Notes under the pieces: model-generated
Seen by the model: the letters and a program-made list of their open reading frames with translations, nothing else
Told to the model about the DNA's origin: nothing
The model's database searches: none
From: Muribaculaceae bacterium
GTDB lineage: Bacteria; Bacteroidota; Bacteroidia; Bacteroidales; Muribaculaceae
Length of the DNA: 64,000 bases
Assembly: GCA_029060725.1 (NCBI GenBank)
Contig: JAIDTL010000002.1
Span: 1-64,000, forward strand
Direction: 5' to 3'
Shown: one piece after another, positions 43,009-51,793 of the stretch
Numbering within the stretch: the stretch's first letter is position 1
Layout: every line of letters begins with the position of its first letter
Made by a program: the position numbers and the translations under genes

Positions 43009-46000
43009 ATGAAAAAGACTGCAATGGCGGCGCTAATGCTCGCCGCTTCGACAGCTTCATGGGCTCAATACTCCCACACCATAAATGCAGATAATCTGGG
43101 TCGTGGAGTACTTGCCGTCAAAGCTGACAAGGGTGTGTTCGTCTCTTGGCGATCTTTACCCTCTGATGATTCCAAATTGGCATTTGATGTTTACCGGGAT
43201 GGTGTGAAAATCAACGAGACTCCTCTTACTAAGATGACCAACTTCACTGACCCTGATGGTTCCGTAGATTCAAAATACACCATTAAGGCTACACTCAATG
43301 GAGTGGAAATGGAGTCTGCCAACGCAAACAATGTTTGGGCTTCTGACTTTATGAAGATTCACCTTAACCGACCGGAAGGAGGTATCTCCCCGGCAGGAGG
43401 ATCGAAGGAACAGCGCGAATACACTTATACTCCCGATGATGTGTCGGTAGGTGATGTTGACGGCGATGGTGAATTCGAATTCATTGTGAAGTGGTTTCCG
43501 ACAAATCAGGCTGACAATGGCGACCAGTTCCGCTATACCGGACATACCATCCTTGACTGCTATAAGCTCGACGGGACTCAACTCTGGAGAATTGACCTTG
43601 GACAGAACATTCGTTCCGGAAATCACTACACACAGTTTATGGTGTATGATTTCGATGGTGACGGCAAAGCAGAACTAATATGTAAGACAGCTCCCGGAAC
43701 AATTGACGGCAAAGGGAAAGCTGTGTTGCTCGGAAATGATAAGGTTACAGATGACTACCGTGAAAAAAGCGGTTCTCTTGCCGGTGTCGTTAAAAGCGGT
43801 CCGGAATACCTCACAGTATTCAATGGAGAGACAGGAGCTGAGATAAATACCATCTACTACAATCCTCCACGCAGCATCCAGGCTCATTCAAAGAGTGGAT
43901 GGGGTGATGCTAACGGTAACCGTTGCGAGCGCTATCTTGCTGGTGTGGCATATCTCGACGGTGTAAAACCAAGTGCAATATTCGTGCGTGGCTACTACAC
44001 CCACTCTTACGTCTGGGCAGTAGACTTTGACGGCAAGGAACTGAAAGAGAAGTGGCTCCATAAGTCGGAAAAAGCCGGACAAGGCATATATGGACAAGGT
44101 ACACACTCCCTTTCTATCGCCGATCTTGACGGAGACGGCTTCGATGAAATCATCATTGGCTCCGGCGCCTTGGATCATGACGGATCTTTCCTTCACTCTA
44201 CCGGTGGCGGACACGGAGATGCTTTGCATGTAGGAGACTTTATCCTTGAAAACGAAGGACTCGAAATTTATATGCCCCATGAGGATAAGAAAGGCAAATA
44301 TGCAACAACTCTTCGCGATGGTAAGACCGGCAAGCTCCTCTATTATCAGTCTCAACCATCTGAGGGCAAGGACGTAGGACGTGGTCTTATTGCCAATGTA
44401 TCCTCCAAATTCTCCGGAAGCGAATATTGGTCTTCTCTGGATGGCAATGTGATGAATTCCGGCAAGGTAGTTGGATCAAAACGTCCATCTGTCAATTTCC
44501 GAATTTTCTGGGACGGTGATTTGCTTGATGAACTCCTCGACGGAACTTCCATCACCAAACCCAACAATGATCTTACATCTATTTCAAGTGTAAAATCATT
44601 TGGCAGTACATCTCACGCTGCATCTTGCAATACTACAAAGGCTACCCCTAACCTTCAGGCTGATTTATTCGGCGACTGGCGTGAGGAAGTAATTCTACAT
44701 GATGGTCAGACTCAGTCAGACCTTATTATATTCACTACAACGATACCAAGTGAATATAAGGTGCCTTGTCTGATGACCGACCGTCAATATCGCGAAGCTA
44801 TTGCATGGCAAAACGTTGCATACAACCAACCTCCTCATCTTAGCTATAATCTTGAAGCGCAGTATGACACTCGCCCACGTATCGTGGTAACAAGCGGAGC
44901 ACTCTTGCAATCTATATCACTCGGTGGGGCAATTGATAACATTGAGTTCTCAGTAAAACATGCTTCCGGAGCTGAAGTGTCCGGTCTCCCGGAAGGAGTG
45001 GAATTTACATTTGACAGTGATAATGCTAAAGGTTGTATATCCGGCATTCCAACTGAAAAGGGTGAATGGACTTATACAATTACTACTACCGGTGCGGAAG
45101 ACGGCGACAATATCTCAATAACAGGTACTATCAGAGTCACATTTATTGACAAGAGCGGTAGATGCGCTTACTTCTCTTTCGACGCAGTTGGTGCTACTTC
45201 TGTAGCCAACGATTACAAGACCGGAACTGTAGCTGATATTAAAGGTACTGTGGGAACTACAGATGGGGTTTCCAAAGGTGCTATATCTTTCGATGGAAAT
45301 GGATACCTTACTCAACCAGTCTATGATGAACTAATGTTTGGTTACGACGATTTCTCTATTGAACTTTGGATGAAATCTACCGACGAAGATGGATATCTTT
45401 TCTGCATCGGCACTCACAATAAGACTAATGTAGAGGGTGGTACCGGAAATTGGGTTGGACTCGAGCGTCTTAAGAATGACGCCACTGACCGACTCTGCTT
45501 CTCTATTGATGATGATGTCACAAAGACTGACTGCTATGCCCTCAGCCCAAGCAAATATTTCGATGGCGAATGGCACCAAATTGTTTGCGTTCGTAACAAT
45601 GATGCGAAATCAACTTCTATATATATAGATGGCAAGCAGAATATGTCTTCATCAAATGCCGGAACCGGAGCAATCAATTTCGATTCAAGAGAATTGTTGT
45701 TTATCGGTGGCGATGATGAACCAACTGCAGGACGTGAAAACAGAACATTCAATGGCTCAATTGATGAACTCACCATCTATCCTTTCGTACTTTCAGCTGA
45801 AGAAATAAAAGCCAACTATGATCGTCTTGCACCCTCTGCAGTGGAAGAAATAATAGCGGTCAGTGGCAATGCTGAGTTCACTGTAATTGATGCATTCTCC
45901 GGCATAATTGTCAAGTCTGCCAAGGGGGAAGCTGCTAAAGGCATCACTTCAGGACTTGAAAAGGGTATATACGTTCTCATTATTGACAATGGCAACGCAA

Positions 46001-46029
46001 AGGAAACTCACAAATTCATTAAGAAATAA
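43009..46029 (+). CDS. secreted rhamnogalacturonan lyase, PL11, with LamG module
   Basis: Cleaves the rhamnogalacturonan I backbone by beta-elimination. The 1006-residue protein has a signal peptide (~19 residues, ending SWAQ) and a fibronectin-like N-terminus. An eight-bladed propeller follows, with repeated calcium-loop phrases (VGDVDGDGEFEFIVKW, YDFDGDGKAELICKTA, IADLDGDGFDEIIIGS), as in YesW/YesX. Then come an Ig-like linker (~640-710) and a concanavalin/LamG-type module (~720-960, with SIELWMKS and FNGSIDELTIYPFVLS). The tail (FTVIDAFSGIIVKS...GLEKGIYVLIIDN) resembles a type IX sorting domain. It is divergent from the NusG fusion. Its products are the natural substrates of the GH105 enzymes upstream. 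It is closed by a strong terminator, so it is monocistronic. Confidence 0.94.
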   Translation: MKKTAMAALMLAASTASWAQYSHTINADNLGRGVLAVKADKGVFVSWRSLPSDDSKLAFDVYRDGVKINETPLTKMTNFTDPDGSVDSKYTIKATLNGVEMESANANNVWASDFMKIHLNRPEGGISPAGGSKEQREYTYTPDDVSVGDVDGDGEFEFIVKWFPTNQADNGDQFRYTGHTILDCYKLDGTQLWRIDLGQNIRSGNHYTQFMVYDFDGDGKAELICKTAPGTIDGKGKAVLLGNDKVTDDYREKSGSLAGVVKSGPEYLTVFNGETGAEINTIYYNPPRSIQAHSKSGWGDANGNRCERYLAGVAYLDGVKPSAIFVRGYYTHSYVWAVDFDGKELKEKWLHKSEKAGQGIYGQGTHSLSIADLDGDGFDEIIIGSGALDHDGSFLHSTGGGHGDALHVGDFILENEGLEIYMPHEDKKGKYATTLRDGKTGKLLYYQSQPSEGKDVGRGLIANVSSKFSGSEYWSSLDGNVMNSGKVVGSKRPSVNFRIFWDGDLLDELLDGTSITKPNNDLTSISSVKSFGSTSHAASCNTTKATPNLQADLFGDWREEVILHDGQTQSDLIIFTTTIPSEYKVPCLMTDRQYREAIAWQNVAYNQPPHLSYNLEAQYDTRPRIVVTSGALLQSISLGGAIDNIEFSVKHASGAEVSGLPEGVEFTFDSDNAKGCISGIPTEKGEWTYTITTTGAEDGDNISITGTIRVTFIDKSGRCAYFSFDAVGATSVANDYKTGTVADIKGTVGTTDGVSKGAISFDGNGYLTQPVYDELMFGYDDFSIELWMKSTDEDGYLFCIGTHNKTNVEGGTGNWVGLERLKNDATDRLCFSIDDDVTKTDCYALSPSKYFDGEWHQIVCVRNNDAKSTSIYIDGKQNMSSSNAGTGAINFDSRELLFIGGDDEPTAGRENRTFNGSIDELTIYPFVLSAEEIKANYDRLAPSAVEEIIAVSGNAEFTVIDAFSGIIVKSAKGEAAKGITSGLEKGIYVLIIDNGNAKETHKFIKK

Positions 46030-46040
46030 GATTTCATAAT

Positions 46041-46088
46041 CCATAAAAAAAGGGAAGGCTCATTTCCGAGTCTTCCCTTTTTTTATGG
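46041..46088. terminator. bidirectional terminator between PL11 and HdeD-like genes
   Basis: A 21-bp stem with a single G-U pair (46041-46061 with 46068-46088), a 6-nt loop, and A7 and T7 runs built into the arms. Confidence 0.92.
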
Positions 46089-46099
46089 ATAATATATTT

Positions 46100-46666
46100 T
46101 TATCTATTTAGGATCTTATTAGCTTGACAAATCTTGACAGAGAGAAGTATACGATAGATACCGAATGTTATAAATGCTATGCCAATGTAAAGCCATACTG
46201 CTATTCCACCTGCAAGAGGACCGGCAAGGAAAATGACTGCCAATAGAAGTGTGCAAAGGATAAAAGATAGAAGCATTGCCAGCCAATACTTAGTGTCACC
46301 ATAGTAGAGGATAGCTTCGCATACGGCATTAAGCGCTACAAATACGAGATAGAATCCAATTCCATAGATAAATGCGCTGACCATAGATGCTTCAGGAAGT
46401 AGGATCAACCATACTCCACAGATTATTTCTATAATTCCGACTATAAGTTTGAATCCCCAACCGGAAATGCTCCCAATGCTCAGAAGCGCGAATACTGTAT
46501 TAAGAAATCCAACAGCACATATTACTAAAGCGAATGTATAAGCCATAATAGGCAGGGATGTAGATGGGCTTGCCAAGCACCATATTCCAAGTCCAACTGA
46601 AAGAAGACCTGTGATCATAGGAATCCACCAATAGTGGGAGGCGGTTTTAAGCATTGTGCGTGTCAT
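46100..46666 (-). CDS. HdeD/DUF308 family membrane protein
   Basis: A 188-residue inner-membrane protein with six hydrophobic segments in pairs. It matches the DUF308/HdeD family in size and in the repeated G-W/A-L pattern (ITGLLSVGLGIWCLASP, LIVGIIEIICGVWLILLPE). E. coli HdeD is linked to acid resistance; the role in Bacteroidota is unknown. It is a single gene, convergent with PL11, and upstream it faces the O-acetylation cassette. No complete consensus promoter was found in the 260-bp region above it, although AT-rich candidates exist. Confidence 0.88.
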   Translation of the reverse strand: MTRTMLKTASHYWWIPMITGLLSVGLGIWCLASPSTSLPIMAYTFALVICAVGFLNTVFALLSIGSISGWGFKLIVGIIEIICGVWLILLPEASMVSAFIYGIGFYLVFVALNAVCEAILYYGDTKYWLAMLLSFILCTLLLAVIFLAGPLAGGIAVWLYIGIAFITFGIYRILLSVKICQANKILNR

Positions 46667-46831
46667 AGTATTAATAATTTAGATTGTTTATAATGTGTTT
46701 TCACATCTTATAACATACGACTTCAATATTTGGTTTAATAAAACAAATATTATTATAATTCTTAAGAATACGGCATTGCACTTCTTATTGGAATTATTGT
46801 CTATGATTTTATAATTTTTTTGCCTTCATAT

Positions 46832-46862
46832 TTTGTCATTTCATAAATAAGAAGTAATTTTG
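46832..46862 (+). promoter_or_regulatory. promoter for the O-acetylation cassette
   Basis: TTTG (46832-46835), 19-bp spacer, TAATTTTG (46855-46862), an exact consensus. The leader to the ATG at 46927 is about 58 nt. Confidence 0.78.
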
Positions 46863-46926
46863 CATATTTAATCAGGCAAGATGGTAAATCAAGCTTAAGG
46901 TAATAATACAATTTGGCAAACAGACA

Positions 46927-47763
46927 ATGTTTAATCATTGTAACCCATATAGGTACCATATATCAAAACTCCTTACAGCAGTATTCTTGATACTGCCGGG
47001 AATGTTATATGCATCGTCTCACATTGCCCACTCTCCTACCAAGGTCAAGAGAATGGCACTTTTAGGCGACTCCATGACTTGGATAGGAGGCGATTCATGC
47101 GAGAATCCTACAGGCTGGAGTCATATTCTAAAGAACAGCAACATAGCGGGTGAGATAGATGTTTATGCTCGAAGTGGTGCTACATGGACCAATACCTCCA
47201 ATACAAAAATTGATACTTCTTTTTATAGCGAAGTGCTTCATGATGATAATGTACTCTTCAATCAAGCTTTACGTCTTATAGACGATCAGCGAGGCATTGA
47301 AAGTAATGATCCTGACTACATTATTTTATTTGCCGGAGCTAATGATGCTTGGTTTGCGGATAAACGTCCTGGCATTTATGCAAAAGATGAGTCTATTCAA
47401 TATGATAGCTTTCCCTCTGATATTAAACCCAACGAGATCACCTCTCTCTATGGTAGTGTAGCTTTGGTATGCGATATGCTTCATCTTCACTTTCCTGAAT
47501 CCAATCTATGCGTAATCACACCACTACAGATGTCAAAGGTTTCAGCAGATAAAATCCATGAGACATCCGACATCATTGAGGCGGCTGCCAAGTCAAAAGG
47601 ATGTATAGTCTTACGAGCTGATAAAGAAGTGAACATTTCACATGAAAAAGAATCCACATCCCCTACATACACATACGATGGAGTTCACACAAACCCTGAA
47701 GGTGCAAAAATATTAGGTGATTTCATTCTTCAAAATCTATTTTTAGTAAGTCACAAAAAATGA
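46927..47763 (+). CDS. exported SGNH/GDSL hydrolase
   Basis: A 278-residue exported esterase-fold protein with a hydrophobic signal at residues ~13-31. SGNH blocks are visible: LLGDSMTW (Ser48), a Gly-bearing block II around YARSGATW, FAGANDAWF (Asn), and DGVHTNPEGAK with the Asp/His pair. It could add or remove acyl groups on extracellular glycan. It heads a unit with an MBOAT membrane acyltransferase (19-bp gap) and a DHHW protein, the usual partners in polysaccharide O-acetylation (compare AlgI/AlgJ/AlgX or PatA/PatB). The role is inferred from this context. Confidence 0.85.
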   Translation: MFNHCNPYRYHISKLLTAVFLILPGMLYASSHIAHSPTKVKRMALLGDSMTWIGGDSCENPTGWSHILKNSNIAGEIDVYARSGATWTNTSNTKIDTSFYSEVLHDDNVLFNQALRLIDDQRGIESNDPDYIILFAGANDAWFADKRPGIYAKDESIQYDSFPSDIKPNEITSLYGSVALVCDMLHLHFPESNLCVITPLQMSKVSADKIHETSDIIEAAAKSKGCIVLRADKEVNISHEKESTSPTYTYDGVHTNPEGAKILGDFILQNLFLVSHKK

Positions 47764-47782
47764 TTAACAGATAATTACGAAT

Positions 47783-49249
47783 ATGGTATTCTCTGATCTT
47801 TTCTTCATCTTTTGCTTCATCCCGCTTTTTGGATTATTATATGTCCTTTTTGGATGGATAGACAAAGCCAGAATACGTCATGCCGACCACAAAGAGCTCC
47901 GACTGAAACGTCCGATGCTCTTTCGAAACATAATCTTGACAATTTTCTCGATTCTGTTTTATGCATGGGGAGAACCGATTTATGTCTTTCTTATGCTTGC
48001 CGTAGTGCTTGTCAATTATTTCTGTGGTATTCTGCTTTATAAAAAGCATAATATAATAGGAAAAGTATGGCTCTTCATTGGAGTTGCTGCCGACTTGGCA
48101 GCGCTCGGAAGTTTCAAATATCTTGGTTTCTTTTCCGGAATAATAAGAGGCTTTGGATTTGACGTCCCAGACCCTCAGATTGCACTTCCGATAGGCATAA
48201 GTTTCTATATATTCCAATCTATATCATATTTGGTAGACGTATATCGCGAAGATTCCAAACCACAGAGAAATTATTTCGATCTTCTCCTCTACATTTCCAT
48301 GTTCCCACAGCTAATAGCCGGACCTATAGTCCGCTATGGAACGGTGGCAGAAGAAATCGGTCGCAGACGTGCCACTGCTGATGATGTAGCCGACGGTGTT
48401 TACCGTTTTATAATAGGTTTAGGAAAGAAAGTGATTATAGCCAATATAATGGGAGAAATAGCTACATCATTGCTCGGTGGCAGTCTCGACAATATGTCGG
48501 CGGCTGCGGCTTGGGTAGGAATACTCGCTTTCTCCATCCAAATATATTTCGACTTCTCAGGATATTCTGATATGGCTATAGGTATAGGACGATGTGTCGG
48601 TTTCCATTTCCCGGAAAACTTCAACCACCCATACACTTGCACATCCATGACGGATTTCTGGAGAAGATGGCATATAAGTCTTGGCTCTTTCTTCCGCGAT
48701 TATGTCTATATCCCAATGGGTGGCAACCGCAGGCATCAGGCACTAAATATAATGACTGTGTGGTTTCTAACCGGAATGTGGCATGGTGCAAGCTGGAATT
48801 TTATCATCTGGGGTGTTTACTTCGGACTCATCATCATGATTGAGAAATACACGCTGTTGCGATGGAAATGGATGCCTAAGATTGGACTTTACATCTATAG
48901 CCTATTTCTGATTATCGTAGGATGGGGTATATTTTATTTCGATGATTTCGGACGAATGACACAGTTCTTCACCGCCTTTTTTGGTCAAAACGAACCGCAA
49001 GGTCTTCCAATGCATGTGGAGTCGGTACTCATCGACAATCTATGGCTTTGGGTTGCAGCCATAATCCTATGCCTCCCTGTAAGAAAACAAGTGGAGAAAA
49101 TAGGATATAAGATGGCTCTCAGAATTCCATACGCAGGCAACTACACAGTGCAATTTATTCATGCTCTCGTTTCCGTAATTATACTGATTTGCTGCGTTGC
49201 TCTTTTAGTCGGAGCAACCAACAATGCATTCATTTACACAAGATTCTAA
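47783..49249 (+). CDS. MBOAT family O-acyltransferase (AlgI/DltB/PatA-like)
   Basis: A 488-residue polytopic inner-membrane protein with about ten to twelve hydrophobic segments. It is expected to pass acetyl groups from the cytoplasm to an exported acceptor. The MBOAT signature is present: FPQLIAGPIVRY in the middle, FWRRWHISLGSFFRDYVYIPMGG, and the catalytic His334 in GMWHGASWNF. Length and order match AlgI. It is followed directly by the DHHW/AlgJ-like gene (7 nt to the preferred start), the classic two-component arrangement. The target polymer (exopolysaccharide, peptidoglycan or teichoic-like) cannot be read from the sequence. Confidence 0.94.
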   Translation: MVFSDLFFIFCFIPLFGLLYVLFGWIDKARIRHADHKELRLKRPMLFRNIILTIFSILFYAWGEPIYVFLMLAVVLVNYFCGILLYKKHNIIGKVWLFIGVAADLAALGSFKYLGFFSGIIRGFGFDVPDPQIALPIGISFYIFQSISYLVDVYREDSKPQRNYFDLLLYISMFPQLIAGPIVRYGTVAEEIGRRRATADDVADGVYRFIIGLGKKVIIANIMGEIATSLLGGSLDNMSAAAAWVGILAFSIQIYFDFSGYSDMAIGIGRCVGFHFPENFNHPYTCTSMTDFWRRWHISLGSFFRDYVYIPMGGNRRHQALNIMTVWFLTGMWHGASWNFIIWGVYFGLIIMIEKYTLLRWKWMPKIGLYIYSLFLIIVGWGIFYFDDFGRMTQFFTAFFGQNEPQGLPMHVESVLIDNLWLWVAAIILCLPVRKQVEKIGYKMALRIPYAGNYTVQFIHALVSVIILICCVALLVGATNNAFIYTRF

Positions 49250-49256
49250 AGATATA

Positions 49257-50891
49257 ATGGAAAATAAGACAGAAAATGATATTCCAAAAGGGAAAGGGAA
49301 GCATGGCGCCTCAGTCATGTATATCCTCATTGTAGGAATTTTCTTTGCTATTCTTACTACTGTATTTATATGTTTCCCAAGGTCAAAATATTCAGAACTC
49401 GAAAAGCGCGATCTTGCCGAGTTTCCCGATATAAATGATATTGAAAAAATCAAGAAAGACCCAGCAAAATTCACTTCTGAGGTCTCTTCTTGGTTTAGCG
49501 ATACAGAACCATATCGCGACGAACTGATGACCATGAGTATGAAAATACGCGGGGCTATGAAAGCTGATTTCCGCTCAGAAGAAGAGACAGTATCTTTCCG
49601 TCCTGCAGAGACTGCTGCTAACCCGGCTTCTGAAGTAAAAGAAAGTGTAGATGAAAAAGTAAAGCAGCAAGAAGTTGCCGATAATGAAGGAATAGAGGGG
49701 GAAACACCAGTGGCTTCTGATTCGGAAGAAGATGATGACGAAGATATCGAAGATGGAAAAGCTAAACTTGGCAGTTCCGGCACCATCATCATCGGCAAAG
49801 GCGACAAGGTGCGTGCGCTTATGGCATTTGGCGGCACAGCCAAAGGTGGAGGCGGATATATTGATCTTCTAAACACTCTCGCCAATGAGTTTCCAAACGC
49901 GAATGTCTATGCTATGGTGGCTCCTTTGGCAACTGAATATTATCTTCCGGCGAAGGCTTCAAAAGCCAGCAGTCCTCAAAAACCATTCATTTATAGTATT
50001 CGCGATCGATTGTCTCCCAAAGTAAAATTCGTTGACGTATATGATGAACTTTTGAAACATAAAAAAGAAGATATTTATCTCCGTACCGATCATCACTGGG
50101 CTGGACTTGGAGGATACTATGCCGCCAAGCGTCTTGCTGAGACTGCAGGCGTTCCTTTCAAGGGTCTCGATGCATACGAAAAACATGTTGTTAAGAATTT
50201 TGTAGGGTCTATGTATGGATATTCTAAGGATATATCCGTGAAGAAAGCACCTGAAGATTTTGTATACTATACTCCTACCCAAGTAGCCTACGATGCACAA
50301 TTCGTATCTTATACTCTAAATAAGAATTTCAAGATCGTCAGGGAATCAAAACCATATAAATCTGCTTTCTTCAAGAAATTTAAAGATGGAAGTGGAAATG
50401 CCTATCTGACATTCATTGGTACTGACCAAGCTTTCGTCAAAGTGAAGACTTCTACCCCTGGCAACCGCAAACTGCTAATCATAAAAGACTCATACGGGAA
50501 TGCAGTTCCGGGCAATCTTTTCTATAGTTTCAATGAAGTTCACGTCATTGACTTCCGCTATTTCACACATAATCTTAAGGAATATGTGAAAAACAATGGA
50601 ATTACAGACATTGCTGTATGCTTCAATGTCTTCAATGCCTACAGTAGTGGAAGCGCTTCTAAAGTGAAGAAAATGCTTACCCAGACCGGTGGTATTCCTG
50701 CAGTTTCTAATACTGATTCGAAACCAAAAGAGAAAAAAGAACAAGCGAAATCAGAATCTATTGAGTCTGTGAGTCCGTCAGAGAGTACTCAGGCTTCTCC
50801 TGTTAATGAATCTTCAAATCAGGAGAATACCCAGCCCCAAAAAGAAGAGAATCCGGTGACACCGGAAAAAACTATAAATCCGGAAGTATAA
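49257..50891 (+). CDS. DHHW/AlgJ-like SGNH protein, membrane-anchored
   Basis: A 544-residue single-pass membrane protein: cytoplasmic N-tail, one membrane segment (residues ~21-42), then a periplasmic domain. The DHHW motif (Asp278-Trp281 in RTDHHWAGLGGYY) and LLIIKDSYGNAVPG (SGNH Ser block) place it in the DHHW/AlgJ/AlgX group, which transfers acetyl groups received from MBOAT partners. Residues ~105-185 are a charged, low-complexity insert rich in Glu, Asp and Ser. The last ~60 residues are a Lys/Glu/Ser/Pro-rich tail; neither is part of the usual fold. ATG 49257 is preferred over 49224, which overlaps the MBOAT frame by 26 bp. The stop overlaps the lipA start by one base. Confidence 0.86.
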   Translation: MENKTENDIPKGKGKHGASVMYILIVGIFFAILTTVFICFPRSKYSELEKRDLAEFPDINDIEKIKKDPAKFTSEVSSWFSDTEPYRDELMTMSMKIRGAMKADFRSEEETVSFRPAETAANPASEVKESVDEKVKQQEVADNEGIEGETPVASDSEEDDDEDIEDGKAKLGSSGTIIIGKGDKVRALMAFGGTAKGGGGYIDLLNTLANEFPNANVYAMVAPLATEYYLPAKASKASSPQKPFIYSIRDRLSPKVKFVDVYDELLKHKKEDIYLRTDHHWAGLGGYYAAKRLAETAGVPFKGLDAYEKHVVKNFVGSMYGYSKDISVKKAPEDFVYYTPTQVAYDAQFVSYTLNKNFKIVRESKPYKSAFFKKFKDGSGNAYLTFIGTDQAFVKVKTSTPGNRKLLIIKDSYGNAVPGNLFYSFNEVHVIDFRYFTHNLKEYVKNNGITDIAVCFNVFNAYSSGSASKVKKMLTQTGGIPAVSNTDSKPKEKKEQAKSESIESVSPSESTQASPVNESSNQENTQPQKEENPVTPEKTINPEV

Positions 50892-51739
50892 TGGCAGACT
50901 ACAGAAGAAAGCCGGAATGGCTCAAAATAAAACTACCAAAAGGTTTCAAGACAAGTCAAGTGGTAGGTCTTCTCAATGAGAAGCATCTTCATACTATTTG
51001 CTCAAGTGGCATGTGCCCCAACCGTGGTGAATGTTGGGGCAATGGCACCGCTACCTTTATGATTGGAGGTAATGTATGCACACGCAGTTGCAAATTTTGT
51101 AACGTCGCTACCGGTCGTCCCCTTCCTCTCGACAAGAAGGAGATTTCGGATATTGTGGAATCCGTAAAATCCCTGAAATTGAAGCATATCGTCATTACTT
51201 CTGTTGACCGCGACGATCTTCCGGATTTGGGAGCAAACCATTGGGCTGAAATGATACGCACATTAAAAAAGGAATGCCCCGGAGTGACTATGGAGGTATT
51301 GATACCGGACTTTCAAGGACGTGAAGATTTAGTGCAGTTAGTAATAGACGAAAAGCCGGACGTAATCTCACATAATCTTGAGACCGTCAGGCGTCTGACT
51401 CCTGAAGTACGATGCCATGCTACCTACGATACATCCTTAAAGGTAATCCGTCAAATAGCACAGAGTGGCATCCGCTCAAAAAGCGGAATTATGCTTGGAC
51501 TTGGAGAAATTCCAGAGGAGATATTTCAAACTATGGACGACCTTTTGGAGGCGGGATGCGAAGTGATGACAATAGGGCAATATCTGCAACCCACAGCCAA
51601 ACACTATCCGGTGCAAGAATATATTCATCCCGACATTTTTGAGCAATACCGCAAGGAAGGACTAAGCCGAGGCTTCCGCCACATAGAATCAGCCCCAATG
51701 GTAAGATCCTCCTATCACGCCGAGCGCCACATCCATTGA
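50891..51739 (+). CDS. lipA: lipoyl synthase
   Basis: A radical SAM enzyme that inserts two sulfurs into protein-bound octanoyl groups to make lipoamide. The 282-residue length is typical. Both iron-sulfur sites are visible: the auxiliary cluster Cys set in CSSGMCPNRGEC and the radical SAM CxxxCxxC in CTRSCKFCNV. The C-terminal RSSYHAE contains the conserved Ser ligand. Also conserved are FMIGGNVCTR and SGIMLGLGE. Its ATG shares the A of the previous TAA, so translation is probably coupled to the O-acetylation cassette, an unexpected partner for a cofactor gene. Confidence 0.97.
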   Translation: MADYRRKPEWLKIKLPKGFKTSQVVGLLNEKHLHTICSSGMCPNRGECWGNGTATFMIGGNVCTRSCKFCNVATGRPLPLDKKEISDIVESVKSLKLKHIVITSVDRDDLPDLGANHWAEMIRTLKKECPGVTMEVLIPDFQGREDLVQLVIDEKPDVISHNLETVRRLTPEVRCHATYDTSLKVIRQIAQSGIRSKSGIMLGLGEIPEEIFQTMDDLLEAGCEVMTIGQYLQPTAKHYPVQEYIHPDIFEQYRKEGLSRGFRHIESAPMVRSSYHAERHIH

Positions 51740-51793
51740 CAATCGTCTAAAATTGAAAAGATCCTAAACAGATTCTTTACCCACAATCTTTTC

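Noticed and set aside
46667-46926. small genes or RNA in the 260-bp gap upstream of the O-acetylation cassette
   Set aside because: Only AT-rich sequence and the listed promoter were seen; no stable structure or short open frame with support.
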